Positions 8,739-17,333 of a stretch of 64,000 bases of DNA are shown one piece after another. The notes beneath the pieces were generated by a model that had not been told where the DNA came from, did no database searches, and was given only the letters and a program-made list of their open reading frames with translations. Source of the stretch: Pseudomonadota bacterium (GTDB taxonomy: Bacteria > Desulfobacterota > Desulfobulbia > Desulfobulbales > Desulfocapsaceae); contig JAHJNL010000029.1 in the NCBI GenBank assembly GCA_018820855.1, positions 1 to 64,000 of the forward strand. Direction: 5' to 3'. Each line of letters opens with the position of its first letter. Positions within the stretch are counted from its first letter, which is position 1. Position numbers and translations under genes: made by a program.

Positions 8739-9928
8739 GATTTTCGATGTCCTTCTATTTTACTGATAAGCATGGGGATAATTTTATACATGTCACCGAC
8801 AATACCGAAATCTGCCACATCAAAAATGGGTGCATTCTCATCACGATTGATGGCGACTATGGTCTCTGACGACTGCATCCCTGCTACATGCTGAATAGCT
8901 CCGGAAATACCGCAGGCAATGTAGAGTTTCGGAGCAACGGTTTTCCCGGTTTGCCCGACTTGATGCGGATATCCGATCCATCCGGCATCTACCACGGCTC
9001 GACTTGCGGCAACAGCAGCATCAATAGAATCGGCAAGCTCACGAATAAGCTCAAATCCCTTGGCATTATCCATCCCTCGGCCACCGGCCACCAGAATATC
9101 TGACTCCTGGATATTTACATCATCCTGCTCGAAAACAACTGACTCTAAAACACGCACCTTGGTCTGCAGTAAAACAGGATCCGGTGTGACATTTACAATT
9201 TTACCTTGCCGGGCAGCATCAAATTCCATTGCCTGCATTACTTTGGGACGAACAGTGGACATCTGAGGTCTGGAACTGAGACAAACAATGGTAGCCATGA
9301 TGTTTCCACCAAATGCTGGACGAGTCTGAAGAAGGGCTCCATCATCTAAACGAATATCGAGATGGGTGCAATCGGCTGTCAAACCGGCACCAAGACTATT
9401 AGCTACACCCGGGATAAAAGAACGACCTATCGCGGTAGCACCGGCAAGAACTATCTCAGGTTTATGTTTTTTGATCAAATCAATCAATACTGCGCCGTAA
9501 GCTTCATCCGTAAAATAAGCCAGAGCAGGGTCGTCCACCTGATAGACGATATCAGCGCCATGGCCGATCAGCCTCTGTGCGGTATCTCCTGTGCCCGCGC
9601 CTATAAGCACGGCAGAGAGATGCACACCACGGGCATCAGCAAGTTTTCGGCCTGCCCCGAGAAGTTCTAAAGACACTGGTGCCAAAGTTCCAGCTCTGAA
9701 TTCACAATAGACCCAAACACCACGCCAGCTGTCCAGATCTGCCTGAACGCTCTTTTCCGCACCTTCTATTTGCAGGGCCTCTACTTCACAATTCTCCACA
9801 CAGGCACCGCAGAGCGTACAGGCATCTCCAACCACGGCACAACCGTCGATAACTTCAATGGCACCAAAGGCACAACTTTCCTCACAGACACCGCAACCGA
9901 TGCACAGCTCACTATCTACGATCAACAT
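8735..9928 (-). CDS. etfA: Electron transfer flavoprotein alpha subunit with N-terminal 2[4Fe-4S] ferredoxin domain
   Basis: This 397-residue protein fuses a bacterial ferredoxin domain to EtfA. Cluster cysteines are C9, C12, C15, C19 and C37, C40, C43, C47 in the first 60 residues. The EtfA body follows, with the C-terminal FAD site visible as RAVVDAGW, HQVGQTGKTV and GISGAIQH. Ferredoxin-fused EtfA is known from anaerobes, where ETF links acyl-CoA or lactate dehydrogenases to low-potential carriers. It overlaps fabG downstream and is 148 bases from etfB. A CAGGAG site precedes the ATG. With etfB and the adjacent dehydrogenase it probably forms one redox complex. Confidence 0.94.
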   Translation of the reverse strand: MLIVDSELCIGCGVCEESCAFGAIEVIDGCAVVGDACTLCGACVENCEVEALQIEGAEKSVQADLDSWRGVWVYCEFRAGTLAPVSLELLGAGRKLADARGVHLSAVLIGAGTGDTAQRLIGHGADIVYQVDDPALAYFTDEAYGAVLIDLIKKHKPEIVLAGATAIGRSFIPGVANSLGAGLTADCTHLDIRLDDGALLQTRPAFGGNIMATIVCLSSRPQMSTVRPKVMQAMEFDAARQGKIVNVTPDPVLLQTKVRVLESVVFEQDDVNIQESDILVAGGRGMDNAKGFELIRELADSIDAAVAASRAVVDAGWIGYPHQVGQTGKTVAPKLYIACGISGAIQHVAGMQSSETIVAINRDENAPIFDVADFGIVGDMYKIIPMLISKIEGHRKS

Positions 9929-10076
9929 TATTTTCTCCTGTCTGCTTAGTGCCTTAAAAAATAATTTTCTTGATTGTTATGACAAGAAACTAAAGAATAA
10001 AGCAATCCCTTGCAGTACTACCAATTATAAAAGCACTTATATCCCTCAAAAGGGGTACAAAAAAAGTCCTTCAGAA

Positions 10077-10856
10077 TTAGAGGTAGACAGCAATCTTTTC
10101 AACCAACTGCTCGATTTGCTCTTCGACGGTTCCGGTCAAGACAGCCCTTTCGCCGCGAGGTGGCGGAGGAAAGACGCTGACCACCTGCGTGGGTGATCCT
10201 GCAAGACCTATGCAGGCCGAATCAGCTCCGATATCTTCAGCTGAAAGGATCTTGAACTCGGCCTTTTTCGCCTTCATCTTGCCTTTAAGCGAAGGAATAC
10301 GGGGTATGTTCAGATCTTTGACTACGGTCAGTAATACAGGCAATGAGACAGCTACCACATCGTAGCCGTCATCCATCATCCGCTCCAAAACTAATTCACT
10401 CTCACTGGCCTCCCGGACTTTCTGGATACAGGTGACAAAGGGGATATCAAGTTGGATGGCAAGACCTGGTCCCACCTGAGCGGTGTCCCCGTCAATTGCC
10501 TGTTTACCGCAAAGGATGAGATCGAAATCACCGATCTTATGAATGGCCTTGGCCAAGGTATAAGAAGTTGCCCAGGTATCAGCACCGGCAAAGGCCCTAT
10601 CAGACACAAGCACTCCATGGTCTGCCCCTAAGGATATGGCCTGCCGTAGAACGTCCACGGCCTGGGGTGGTCCCATACTCAGCACCGTAACTTCTCCACC
10701 CAGTTGTTCCTTTAACAGCACTGCCTCTTCCAAAGCATACTGGTCATAGGGATTCATTATGGACTGGACACCTTCACGGGCCAGGGTGTTTGTCTTCGGA
10801 TCCAAGCGTACATCTTTGGCATCTGGAACCTGTTTAACGCAGACAATAATCTTCAT
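10077..10856 (-). CDS. etfB: Electron transfer flavoprotein beta subunit
   Basis: EtfB (259 residues) pairs with the adjacent ferredoxin-fused EtfA. The segment CGKQAIDGDTAQVGP at residues 116-130 matches the nucleotide-site pattern seen in ETFs of electron-bifurcating anaerobe complexes, where a second FAD replaces AMP. That assignment comes from this motif and is inference. The VKQVPDAKDV start is typical of the family. It lies 18 bases downstream of the acyl-CoA dehydrogenase gene in the same operon. Confidence 0.94.
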   Translation of the reverse strand: MKIIVCVKQVPDAKDVRLDPKTNTLAREGVQSIMNPYDQYALEEAVLLKEQLGGEVTVLSMGPPQAVDVLRQAISLGADHGVLVSDRAFAGADTWATSYTLAKAIHKIGDFDLILCGKQAIDGDTAQVGPGLAIQLDIPFVTCIQKVREASESELVLERMMDDGYDVVAVSLPVLLTVVKDLNIPRIPSLKGKMKAKKAEFKILSAEDIGADSACIGLAGSPTQVVSVFPPPPRGERAVLTGTVEEQIEQLVEKIAVYL

Positions 10857-10874
10857 TACATTCCTCTTGTCGTC

Positions 10875-12029
10875 TTATCTGCGGGAATATTCTTTGTTAA
10901 GTTCCTGACCGATAACGTTTCGCTGCACCTGATTGGTTCCTTCATATATCTGAAGGATTTTAGCATCACGCATCATTTTCTCAACAGGATATTCACGCAT
11001 ATACCCATAACCACCCATGACCTGAACAGCATCGATACTCACCTTCATGGCCATATCCGTGGCCATAACCTTGCACATAGAGGAGACCTTTGACATATCC
11101 TTGGGATGAGCATCTATATGTTTTGCAGCGGAATAGACCAGAGCACGTGAAGCTTCAAGCTGAATAGCCATATCCGCAAGTATGTGTTGTACGGCCTGGA
11201 AAGAAATGATAGGTTTGCCAAACTGCACCCGCTGCTTGGCATAGGTAGTTGACTCATCCAGGCACGCCTGTCCAATTCCAAGGCCTAACGCGGCAATACC
11301 TGGGCGAGAAGAGTCAAGCGTCTTCATCACCGTAACAAATCCAGTTCCCGCTCGTCCGATGATCCGGTCTTTGGGAATCCGGCAGTCTTTGAAGATTAGT
11401 TCAGTGGTCGATGAGGCACGGATACCCATCTTCTTTTCTTTGGGTCCGCAGGAAAAACCGGCATCACCCTCTTCCACAACAAACATGGAAGCCCCGCGAG
11501 GCCCTTTTTTTCGGTCAGTGATCGCAACTACTGTATAAATCTGCGCTTCACCACCGTTGGTTATCCACTGTTTGGTTCCATTCAGAACCCACTCTTCACC
11601 GTCTAAAACTGCTGTCGTTTGAATCCCTGAAGCGTCAGAACCGGCATTGGCCTCGGTAAGACCAAAAGCAGCAAACTTCTTCCCAGCGGCAACCGGAGGA
11701 AGATATTTTTCTTTTAACTCTTCAGATCCTGAAATAATGATAGGATAGACGCCAAGTGCACTGGCGGCGAAGGCTGTTCCCACTCCGATGCAGCCTCGGC
11801 CCAGCTGTTCCAACGCCAACACAATATCCAGACATCCACCGCCAAAACCACCATACTCTTCAGGAATCGGCACACCGAATAGATCAGCTTGAGCCATACT
11901 ATTTAGAATATCGCGCGGAAATTCATCTTTTCTGTCTAATTCAGCACGCTGTGGAATGATACGCTCGTCAGTAATCTGCTTAGCGATCTCTACAATCATA
12001 CTCTGTTCTTCTGAAAGAAAATAATCCAT
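10875..12029 (-). CDS. Acyl-CoA dehydrogenase (butyryl-CoA dehydrogenase-like)
   Basis: An FAD-dependent acyl-CoA dehydrogenase of 384 residues. The catalytic base is E363 in IYEGTNQVQRN. The flavin-contact segments FGLTEANAGSD and WITNGG lie near residues 126-160. The family oxidises acyl-CoA or, in anaerobes, runs as an enoyl-CoA reductase with ETF. It is inserted between fabH and etfB within a fatty-acid synthesis operon, where fabD is usually found. It could work in beta-oxidation, butyrate-type metabolism or enoyl-thioester reduction for lipid synthesis; the sequence does not decide. A CAGGAG ribosome site precedes the ATG. Confidence 0.93.
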   Translation of the reverse strand: MDYFLSEEQSMIVEIAKQITDERIIPQRAELDRKDEFPRDILNSMAQADLFGVPIPEEYGGFGGGCLDIVLALEQLGRGCIGVGTAFAASALGVYPIIISGSEELKEKYLPPVAAGKKFAAFGLTEANAGSDASGIQTTAVLDGEEWVLNGTKQWITNGGEAQIYTVVAITDRKKGPRGASMFVVEEGDAGFSCGPKEKKMGIRASSTTELIFKDCRIPKDRIIGRAGTGFVTVMKTLDSSRPGIAALGLGIGQACLDESTTYAKQRVQFGKPIISFQAVQHILADMAIQLEASRALVYSAAKHIDAHPKDMSKVSSMCKVMATDMAMKVSIDAVQVMGGYGYMREYPVEKMMRDAKILQIYEGTNQVQRNVIGQELNKEYSRR

Positions 12030-12041
12030 TGGTTCTCCTGT

Positions 12042-13016
12042 TTACCATCTTACCAAAGCAGCTCCCCAGGTGAACCCTCCACCAAAAGAACAAACCAAGA
12101 GCAAATCATCGGGTTTAAGCCTTCCTTCCCGGCTTGCCTCATCGAGTGCAATGGGGATGGAAGCAGCGGATGTATTACCATATTTCTGGACGTTTATGAA
12201 TACTTTTTCTGCAGGGAGACCTAATCGGGAAACAAGCTTATTGAGGATACGGATATTGGCTTGATGAGGAATCATGAGCCCAATGGTGTCAAGGTCCACC
12301 TTTTCTCTGGCCAGAAGGTCCAAGACGGCACCTTCCATTGCCTTAACCGCATATTTAAAGACTTCCCTGCCCTCCATGAGGATGTGAGTGCCGGGATGTT
12401 GCGGCGGATTAAGATCCGGGTTGCAGGAAGGAGCCGCATGCATACAGAGAAGACTCCAGAGATTACCATCAGAAAACAGATTGGAGGCAACAACTCCACG
12501 AGCTTCATCACGATATCCCATGACTACAGCACCTGCGCCATCTCCAAAGAGAATACAGGTATTTCGATCTTCCCAATCTGTGTGGCTGGAAAGTGTCTCG
12601 GCTCCAATAAGGAGAATTTTTTTCTCCCGATCGGCCCGAAGATATTTGTCAACCATATCCAGACCAAAGAGAAATCCGGAGCAGGCCGCGTTAATATCAA
12701 AGGCAAAGGCCTTTACTGCCCCCAGTTCCTTTTGCACAAAACAGGCACATGAAGGCATGAGCATATGAGAACTGATGGTGGCAACAACAATGAGATCGAT
12801 TTCCTCTGCCGTCACCCCTGCCATCTCCATAGCACGCTGACCGGCTACAGTTGCCAGGCGATATGCTTCTTCACCCTTACCACTGATCCGACGCGTCTTG
12901 ATACCGGTACGGGTCCGAATCCATTCGTCGCTTGTCTCGACTATTTTTTCAAGATCGTGATTTGAAAGAACCCTGTCAGGGAGACAGGAACCGGTTCCCA
13001 GAATAACCGCACCCAT
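12042..13016 (-). CDS. fabH: 3-oxoacyl-ACP synthase III FabH
   Basis: FabH starts fatty acid synthesis by condensing an acyl-CoA with malonyl-ACP. The triad is C112 in AACSGF, a histidine near 251 in IPHQANIRI and an asparagine near 281 in YGNTSAASIP. The ATG at 13016 shares its A with the plsX stop (TGATG), giving a 324-residue protein; a TTG three bases upstream is less likely. The overlap indicates translational coupling to plsX. The C-terminal FGGGFTWGA motif is standard. Confidence 0.96.
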   Translation of the reverse strand: MGAVILGTGSCLPDRVLSNHDLEKIVETSDEWIRTRTGIKTRRISGKGEEAYRLATVAGQRAMEMAGVTAEEIDLIVVATISSHMLMPSCACFVQKELGAVKAFAFDINAACSGFLFGLDMVDKYLRADREKKILLIGAETLSSHTDWEDRNTCILFGDGAGAVVMGYRDEARGVVASNLFSDGNLWSLLCMHAAPSCNPDLNPPQHPGTHILMEGREVFKYAVKAMEGAVLDLLAREKVDLDTIGLMIPHQANIRILNKLVSRLGLPAEKVFINVQKYGNTSAASIPIALDEASREGRLKPDDLLLVCSFGGGFTWGAALVRW

Positions 13017-14035
13017 CAACTCCTCTCCCTGGTAGCATCAAGATTTTCGGCAATACTGTCTTCGATTTTTGCATTAACTTTCATTTCAACAATCTTTCCG
13101 GCTTCAATGAGTGCATTCTTAATTGCAGCGGTACTGGATTTTCCATGACAAATCAATCCTGTCCCATTGATTCCTAAAAGTGGAGCACCACCGTATTCAG
13201 CATAATCAACACGTTTTTTCAAACGACGAAATACCGGGCGGGCTAAGAGATAACCAATCTTGGACCGCCAGGAACTCATAATCCCTTCACGGATCATCTG
13301 TCCTGCAGCCTCGACCAATCCCTCACTTACCTTTAAGCAGATATTGCCTACAAAACCGTCACAGACTATGACATCCACATCACCCTGAAAGATGTCCCTG
13401 CCTTCAACGTTACCAATGAAGTTCAATGAACTTGCAGCCAGCATGGCATGTGCCTCTTTCACCAGTTGGTTTCCTTTTCCAGTTTCTTCACCAATACTGA
13501 GGATTCCTACACGGGGAGCATTGATATCGAAAATCGGGGAAAAGGCTGAAGCCATGAGGGCAAACTGAAACAGATGCTGAGGGCGACAATCTACATTGGC
13601 CCCTACATCCATCATAACCACTGGCTTTTTCAGGGTGGGAATAATACTGGCAAGTCCTGGCCGAGAAACGTTCTTCAAACGTCCGAGCTTACGAATGGCA
13701 GCAGCCATGGTTGCCCCGGAGTTTCCGGCGCTGACTGCAGCATCAGCTTCTCCATTACGCACAAGATCAAAAGCGACCATTACAGAGGCATTCTTCTTCT
13801 TGCGAATAGCCTCAACAGGGGATTCCCCCATTTCAACCATTTCAGACGTATGAACAATTTGCAGCCTGGACAACACATCGCTGCCTAGTGACAACCTGTC
13901 GAGGCAAGCACCAATAAGCTGCTCATCCCCGACCAGGGTCACCCGCAGACCGACTTCCTGCACTGCCTGTATTGCGCCGGCAATCAGCTCATCAGGCCCA
14001 TGGTCCCCTCCCATGGCATCCAAGGCAATATGCAC
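13016..14035 (-). CDS. plsX: Phosphate acyltransferase PlsX
   Basis: PlsX converts acyl-ACP to acyl-phosphate for glycerophospholipid synthesis. It begins IALDAMGGDHGP, the family hallmark, from a GTG codon at 14035. Other conserved segments are SAGNSGATMA near residue 104, DVGANVDCRP near 142 and GGAPLLGINGTGLICHG near 282. Length is normal at 339. It lies ten bases downstream of rpmF and overlaps fabH, the standard rpmF-plsX-fabH arrangement. Confidence 0.97.
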   Translation of the reverse strand: MHIALDAMGGDHGPDELIAGAIQAVQEVGLRVTLVGDEQLIGACLDRLSLGSDVLSRLQIVHTSEMVEMGESPVEAIRKKKNASVMVAFDLVRNGEADAAVSAGNSGATMAAAIRKLGRLKNVSRPGLASIIPTLKKPVVMMDVGANVDCRPQHLFQFALMASAFSPIFDINAPRVGILSIGEETGKGNQLVKEAHAMLAASSLNFIGNVEGRDIFQGDVDVIVCDGFVGNICLKVSEGLVEAAGQMIREGIMSSWRSKIGYLLARPVFRRLKKRVDYAEYGGAPLLGINGTGLICHGKSSTAAIKNALIEAGKIVEMKVNAKIEDSIAENLDATRERS

Positions 14036-14045
14036 GGCAAACGTC

Positions 14046-14234
14046 CTACTCTAATTCCGCATCCAAACTAAAAACAGAACGCCCCTTATACATACCGCAG
14101 CTCGGGCAAAGACGATGAGGTTGTTTGGGTTCACCGCAATCGGCACAGGTTGAAACCCCAGGTGCCTTCAAGGCATCATGAGATCTTCTTTTATGGGTAC
14201 GAGAATGGGAATGTCTTCTTTTGGGTAGAGCCAT
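14046..14234 (-). CDS. rpmF: Ribosomal protein bL32
   Basis: A 62-residue ribosomal protein L32. It starts [13 protein letters not shown] and carries a zinc-binding set C30, C33, C43, C46. The start at 14234 is fixed by a GGAGG sequence six bases before the ATG. A longer open frame to 14345 would add an unrelated N-terminus and is rejected. It heads the intact plsX-fabH operon and lies about 50 bases after the remains of yceD. Confidence 0.97.
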   Translation of the reverse strand: MALPKRRHSHSRTHKRRSHDALKAPGVSTCADCGEPKQPHRLCPSCGMYKGRSVFSLDAELE

Positions 14235-14284
14235 GCTTTCCTCCAATAGATCAACTGCCGTCAAGCGGCATGAAATAACTAATT

Positions 14285-14778
14285 TTATTTTATTTTTTCC
14301 AAAACAGCATAAGAAGGACCTGAACCTTTTCGGGTGCATTGACATGCATTTTTATTCAGATTCACTCCACAGCAAACACATAATCTCTGCATCCATCTTT
14401 ACATATAAGATGAGCAGGCAAGGCCAGAATAAGCTGCCCCTGGAAAATCATGTCTCTTTCAATAAACGGCTCATCAACATGCACCGTTCCACAACCTTTT
14501 TAACTGCAACAATACTCATTTACTATTTACGGTCCATTTGCCAGCCACAAATGGTAAGCGTTTCGTCAAATTCGAAGTGCATCTGCTATTGCAGTATAAA
14601 TCAAACCAACCAGCAGATATCGAACAGAATGCACAGTCAGTTGCTGCGCCGTTTATCTGCGATATCAATTTGTATCAGTATACTCTGCTCAAAATCATCA
14701 TCGGATCAATGTAATCGATTCGGTGATTCTGAATCTATTACTCTCATTGGTAATGTCACTAAGTTGACTCTTCTTTAT
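14285..14778 (-). pseudogene. yceD: Decayed yceD (DUF177) upstream of rpmF
   Basis: The minus strand carries a broken gene in the position yceD normally occupies. The last 33 codons (14383 down to the TAA at 14287-14285) read [16 protein letters not shown] and end AVLEKIK, the zinc-motif C-terminus typical of YceD. Just upstream in another frame (14478-14386) is HVDEPFIERDMIF, then GQLILALPAHLICKDGC, which matches the segment before that motif. A one-base deletion near 14385 separates the two frames. In-frame stops interrupt the middle, and a candidate N-terminus (SQLSDITNESNRFRITE) begins near 14778 with ATA where a start is expected. Total span fits the roughly 165-codon YceD family. Confidence 0.8.
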
Positions 14779-14943
14779 CTCTCCGCTACTGACAACAATA
14801 TTGGGACAGACGAATTAGACAGAAATACCCAATTTTTGGAAGAATGGCTAGAAAAAAATTCCTGGACACCCAATTCATGGAAAAAAAACAGAGAACAGAG
14901 AAAAAATTCCAAGAAACAAGCACCGAATTTGTCTCAGCGGAAA

Positions 14944-15378
14944 CTATAAAACGCGAGCAAGCCTGTCTGATGTCCTTTCCAGGCGCAACGTGACAATAGA
15001 GAGAATATGCTCAAGGAAACGACAAGTCAGTTCCTTAGACTGTTCTTTGAGTTTGGCAAAATCATGCCTGTCCAGACAATAGAGTCTGCAATCTTCAATG
15101 GCTACAATCCGTGTCTGACGAACATGGCCTTGCAGGAGGGCCGCCTCACCGACCATAGCCCCCGGATCCAACAAGGCAATAACCTGTAGCTTTTCTTCGA
15201 ATCCAGTATACTTATGAACAGAAAGACGCCCCTCACTCAAAAAATACAAGATGTTGGCAGGATCACCATATTCAAACAAAACCTCTCCCGCCGAAATGCT
15301 TTTTTCACTCAGCAGCGCAGAAAGGAAATGACGTTCATCCTCATCAAGAAAATCCAAAAAGGAAAAAGAGGTTTCCAC
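14944..15378 (-). CDS. Single-domain cyclic nucleotide-binding protein
   Basis: A 144-residue protein that is almost entirely a cNMP-binding (Crp-type) beta-roll. The glycines and hydrophobics of the fold are seen in GEVLFEYGDPANILYFLSEG, and the phosphate-cassette region GAMVGEAALLQGHVRQTRIVA keeps the E-A-L pattern and an arginine. There is no helix-turn-helix, so it is not a transcription factor by itself; the C-terminal helix may mediate contacts. The GTG start shares a base with the mlaC stop, so it is the last gene of the mla operon. Ligand (cAMP or other) is unknown. Confidence 0.85.
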   Translation of the reverse strand: METSFSFLDFLDEDERHFLSALLSEKSISAGEVLFEYGDPANILYFLSEGRLSVHKYTGFEEKLQVIALLDPGAMVGEAALLQGHVRQTRIVAIEDCRLYCLDRHDFAKLKEQSKELTCRFLEHILSIVTLRLERTSDRLARVL

Positions 15379-15998
15379 TAGTTGCTGCCCTCAGTAGAAA
15401 AACTGGCATTTTTCTCTTCTATAACCTTGACCAACCCGTCAAATTTTTCTTTTCTAAGAATTGATTTGAACTGTTCCCTAAAATTTCGGACCAGACTTAC
15501 GCCTTCTATATTGATGTCGTAGACTTTCCAGCTGGATTCCTTCTGTAGCATGACATAATGAACAGGAATAGCGACTCCATTGTTATCAACGACAGTGGAA
15601 ACTTGCGCTTTATCTCCCTTTATTCGTTCATCCTGAAATTTCACTTCCTGGCCCGAATAGCTCTCAAGTTTTCCAATGTAAGTATTTTCAAGCAGTTTGG
15701 TGAAAAGCTGCTCAAAATGTGTCTGCTGCTGCTGATCGATGGTATTCCAGGTCTTACCCAACACCAGTTTCGCCATCTCCGGGAAATCAAATCCCTGCGT
15801 GGCAATAGCCATTATTTTGGCTCGTCGTTCCTCTTTATGCTGTATTCCTGAGAGACTTGAATCAGCTAGAATATCAATGATTTTATTGAGGGTGGGCTTC
15901 AGCTCTTCGGTGGGCCCCAGTGAAGCCAGGGCAGCAGGCAATCCACTGAGGACAAAGAAGAGACAGAGGCTAAGAAAAAAGAAACGCTTGGCGTTCAT
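15378..15998 (-). CDS. mlaC: MlaC-type periplasmic phospholipid carrier
   Basis: MlaC shuttles phospholipid across the periplasm between the outer-membrane MlaA complex and the inner-membrane MlaFEDB transporter. This 206-residue protein has a signal peptide (hydrophobic stretch about residues 6-24, ending ALA) and the Tol-Tol-Ttg2 domain: EERRAKIMAIATQGFDFPEMAKLVLGK-type helix near residue 60 and the VVDNNGVAIPVHYVM strand pair near 138. It follows mlaA by 27 bases and overlaps the cyclic-nucleotide protein downstream. Confidence 0.92.
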   Translation of the reverse strand: MNAKRFFFLSLCLFFVLSGLPAALASLGPTEELKPTLNKIIDILADSSLSGIQHKEERRAKIMAIATQGFDFPEMAKLVLGKTWNTIDQQQQTHFEQLFTKLLENTYIGKLESYSGQEVKFQDERIKGDKAQVSTVVDNNGVAIPVHYVMLQKESSWKVYDINIEGVSLVRNFREQFKSILRKEKFDGLVKVIEEKNASFSTEGSN

Positions 15999-16025
15999 CG
16001 CGATATCCTCACGGCTAAAATTTGA

Positions 16026-16856
16026 TTATAATTCATCAACAACATTCTGTGTTGAAGCTTTATCCTTAATCTTGTTTCTTCTGTAGTCGAGATAGACCTG
16101 GCGCATAGATACATAGGGATCCAGTGAATACTTCTTCAGATCTTCGTAAGCATCCGGATTAAGGGAGAGCAAGTTGATTTTATTTTCGGAATAGTAGGCC
16201 GTACTGACCAGAAGATCATCATTAAAATAGACCACCGGATGCGAATAGACGTCTACACCAAAACCTAACGTATCTCGTGCATTAGACGGTCCGAGAATAG
16301 GCCAGCAGAAATAGATACCCTCCCCCACCCCCCAGAGGCCAAGGGTCTGACCAAAATCTTCGGGTTTTGGTTCCAGTCCGAAATCGACCAGAGCCGGATC
16401 CCCTAAACCATACACACCAAGTGTGGAATTAATGAGAAAACGAGAGAGTTCAATTCCCGCATCACTGAATTTTCCCTGCAACAGATTATTCAAAAGCCGG
16501 ATTGGAGCAGCAAGGTTGGTAAAAAAATTACCAAAACTGTAACGTATATCTATCGGCAGGACGGCGGTGTATACCTTGTTTACGGGTTTCATGACCCAAT
16601 AATAGAGTTTGTCGTTAAACTCAAAAAAGACCCTGTTCATTGGCTCCAGGGGATCATAATACCTCGGTTCACGATTAAGAGGATCTTCATCGAAAAAATT
16701 GTCATTGAGGAGGTCTAACTCATTCTCTTCCCCTTGAGCAGCTTCCAGCGATGGGGCATGGTCTCTGCTTGCCTGTTGACGTTGGGCACAACCCAAAGGA
16801 ACCAGCAAAAAAATCACCATCAAATAAACGATACTGTATCTCATAGTTGTCAACAT
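16026..16856 (-). CDS. mlaA: MlaA (VacJ) outer-membrane lipoprotein
   Basis: MlaA is the outer-membrane lipoprotein that removes misplaced phospholipid from the outer leaflet. This 276-residue protein has a lipoprotein signal with lipobox LGC at residues 21-23. The family segments DPLEPMNRVFFEFND and PIDIRYSFGNFFTNLAAP are present, as is the VYGLGDPALVDFGL stretch followed by EDFGQTLGLWG. An ATG four codons in is a possible alternative start. It lies between mlaD and mlaC, so all Mla transport parts except MlaB are encoded together. Confidence 0.94.
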   Translation of the reverse strand: MLTTMRYSIVYLMVIFLLVPLGCAQRQQASRDHAPSLEAAQGEENELDLLNDNFFDEDPLNREPRYYDPLEPMNRVFFEFNDKLYYWVMKPVNKVYTAVLPIDIRYSFGNFFTNLAAPIRLLNNLLQGKFSDAGIELSRFLINSTLGVYGLGDPALVDFGLEPKPEDFGQTLGLWGVGEGIYFCWPILGPSNARDTLGFGVDVYSHPVVYFNDDLLVSTAYYSENKINLLSLNPDAYEDLKKYSLDPYVSMRQVYLDYRRNKIKDKASTQNVVDEL

Positions 16857-16883
16857 AGCGGGAACAACCCTGAACCGCCCAAA

Positions 16884-17333
16884 TTATTTTACATTGCCAA
16901 AGGCAAACTTGCTTATAAGAGACTCAAGATCTATCGCGGATTCGGTATCGGTCAGGATATCACCTTCATGAAAGAACTCTTCCTCACCTCCCAGAGATAA
17001 CTGTACGTATTTATCTCCAATCAGACCCTGTGATTTAATCGAGGCCATGGAATCAGTGCTCAGTTTTACTTCTTTATTTATCAGTAAAAATACATTGGCT
17101 ACGCCATCTTCATCAAGCCAGACCTTGGCAACCTCCCCAACCACCACTCCGGCGACCTGTACTGAAGCACCATTTTTTACCCCGGAAATATTATCAAACT
17201 GGGCGGTGATGGTATAATTTTTACCGCGGTTTAAGAACGAGACCTCACCAAGTTTCAGGGCTAGATAGCCAAAGGCGAGAAACCCGGCAATCATAAATAT
17301 CCCTACCCAGAATTGTATACTGCTATTTTTCAT
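16884..17333 (-). CDS. mlaD: MlaD-type MCE-domain protein
   Basis: MlaD is the membrane-anchored MCE-ring subunit of the phospholipid transporter. This 149-residue protein has one N-terminal membrane helix (about 8-26). The single MCE domain spans about 38-116, with DNISGVKNGASVQVAGVVVGEV and the SQGLIGDKYVQLSLGG end. Length matches MlaD rather than the larger PqiB or YebT. Its ATG overlaps the mlaF stop by four bases. Confidence 0.94.
   Translation of the reverse strand: MKNSSIQFWVGIFMIAGFLAFGYLALKLGEVSFLNRGKNYTITAQFDNISGVKNGASVQVAGVVVGEVAKVWLDEDGVANVFLLINKEVKLSTDSMASIKSQGLIGDKYVQLSLGGEEEFFHEGDILTDTESAIDLESLISKFAFGNVK

Noticed and set aside
14221-14949. Open frame of 242 codons on the plus strand (TTG start), antisense to the yceD remnant
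   Set aside because: Serine/asparagine/isoleucine-rich sequence with no domain, no ribosome site and a start overlapping rpmF; the minus-strand remnant explains the region better.
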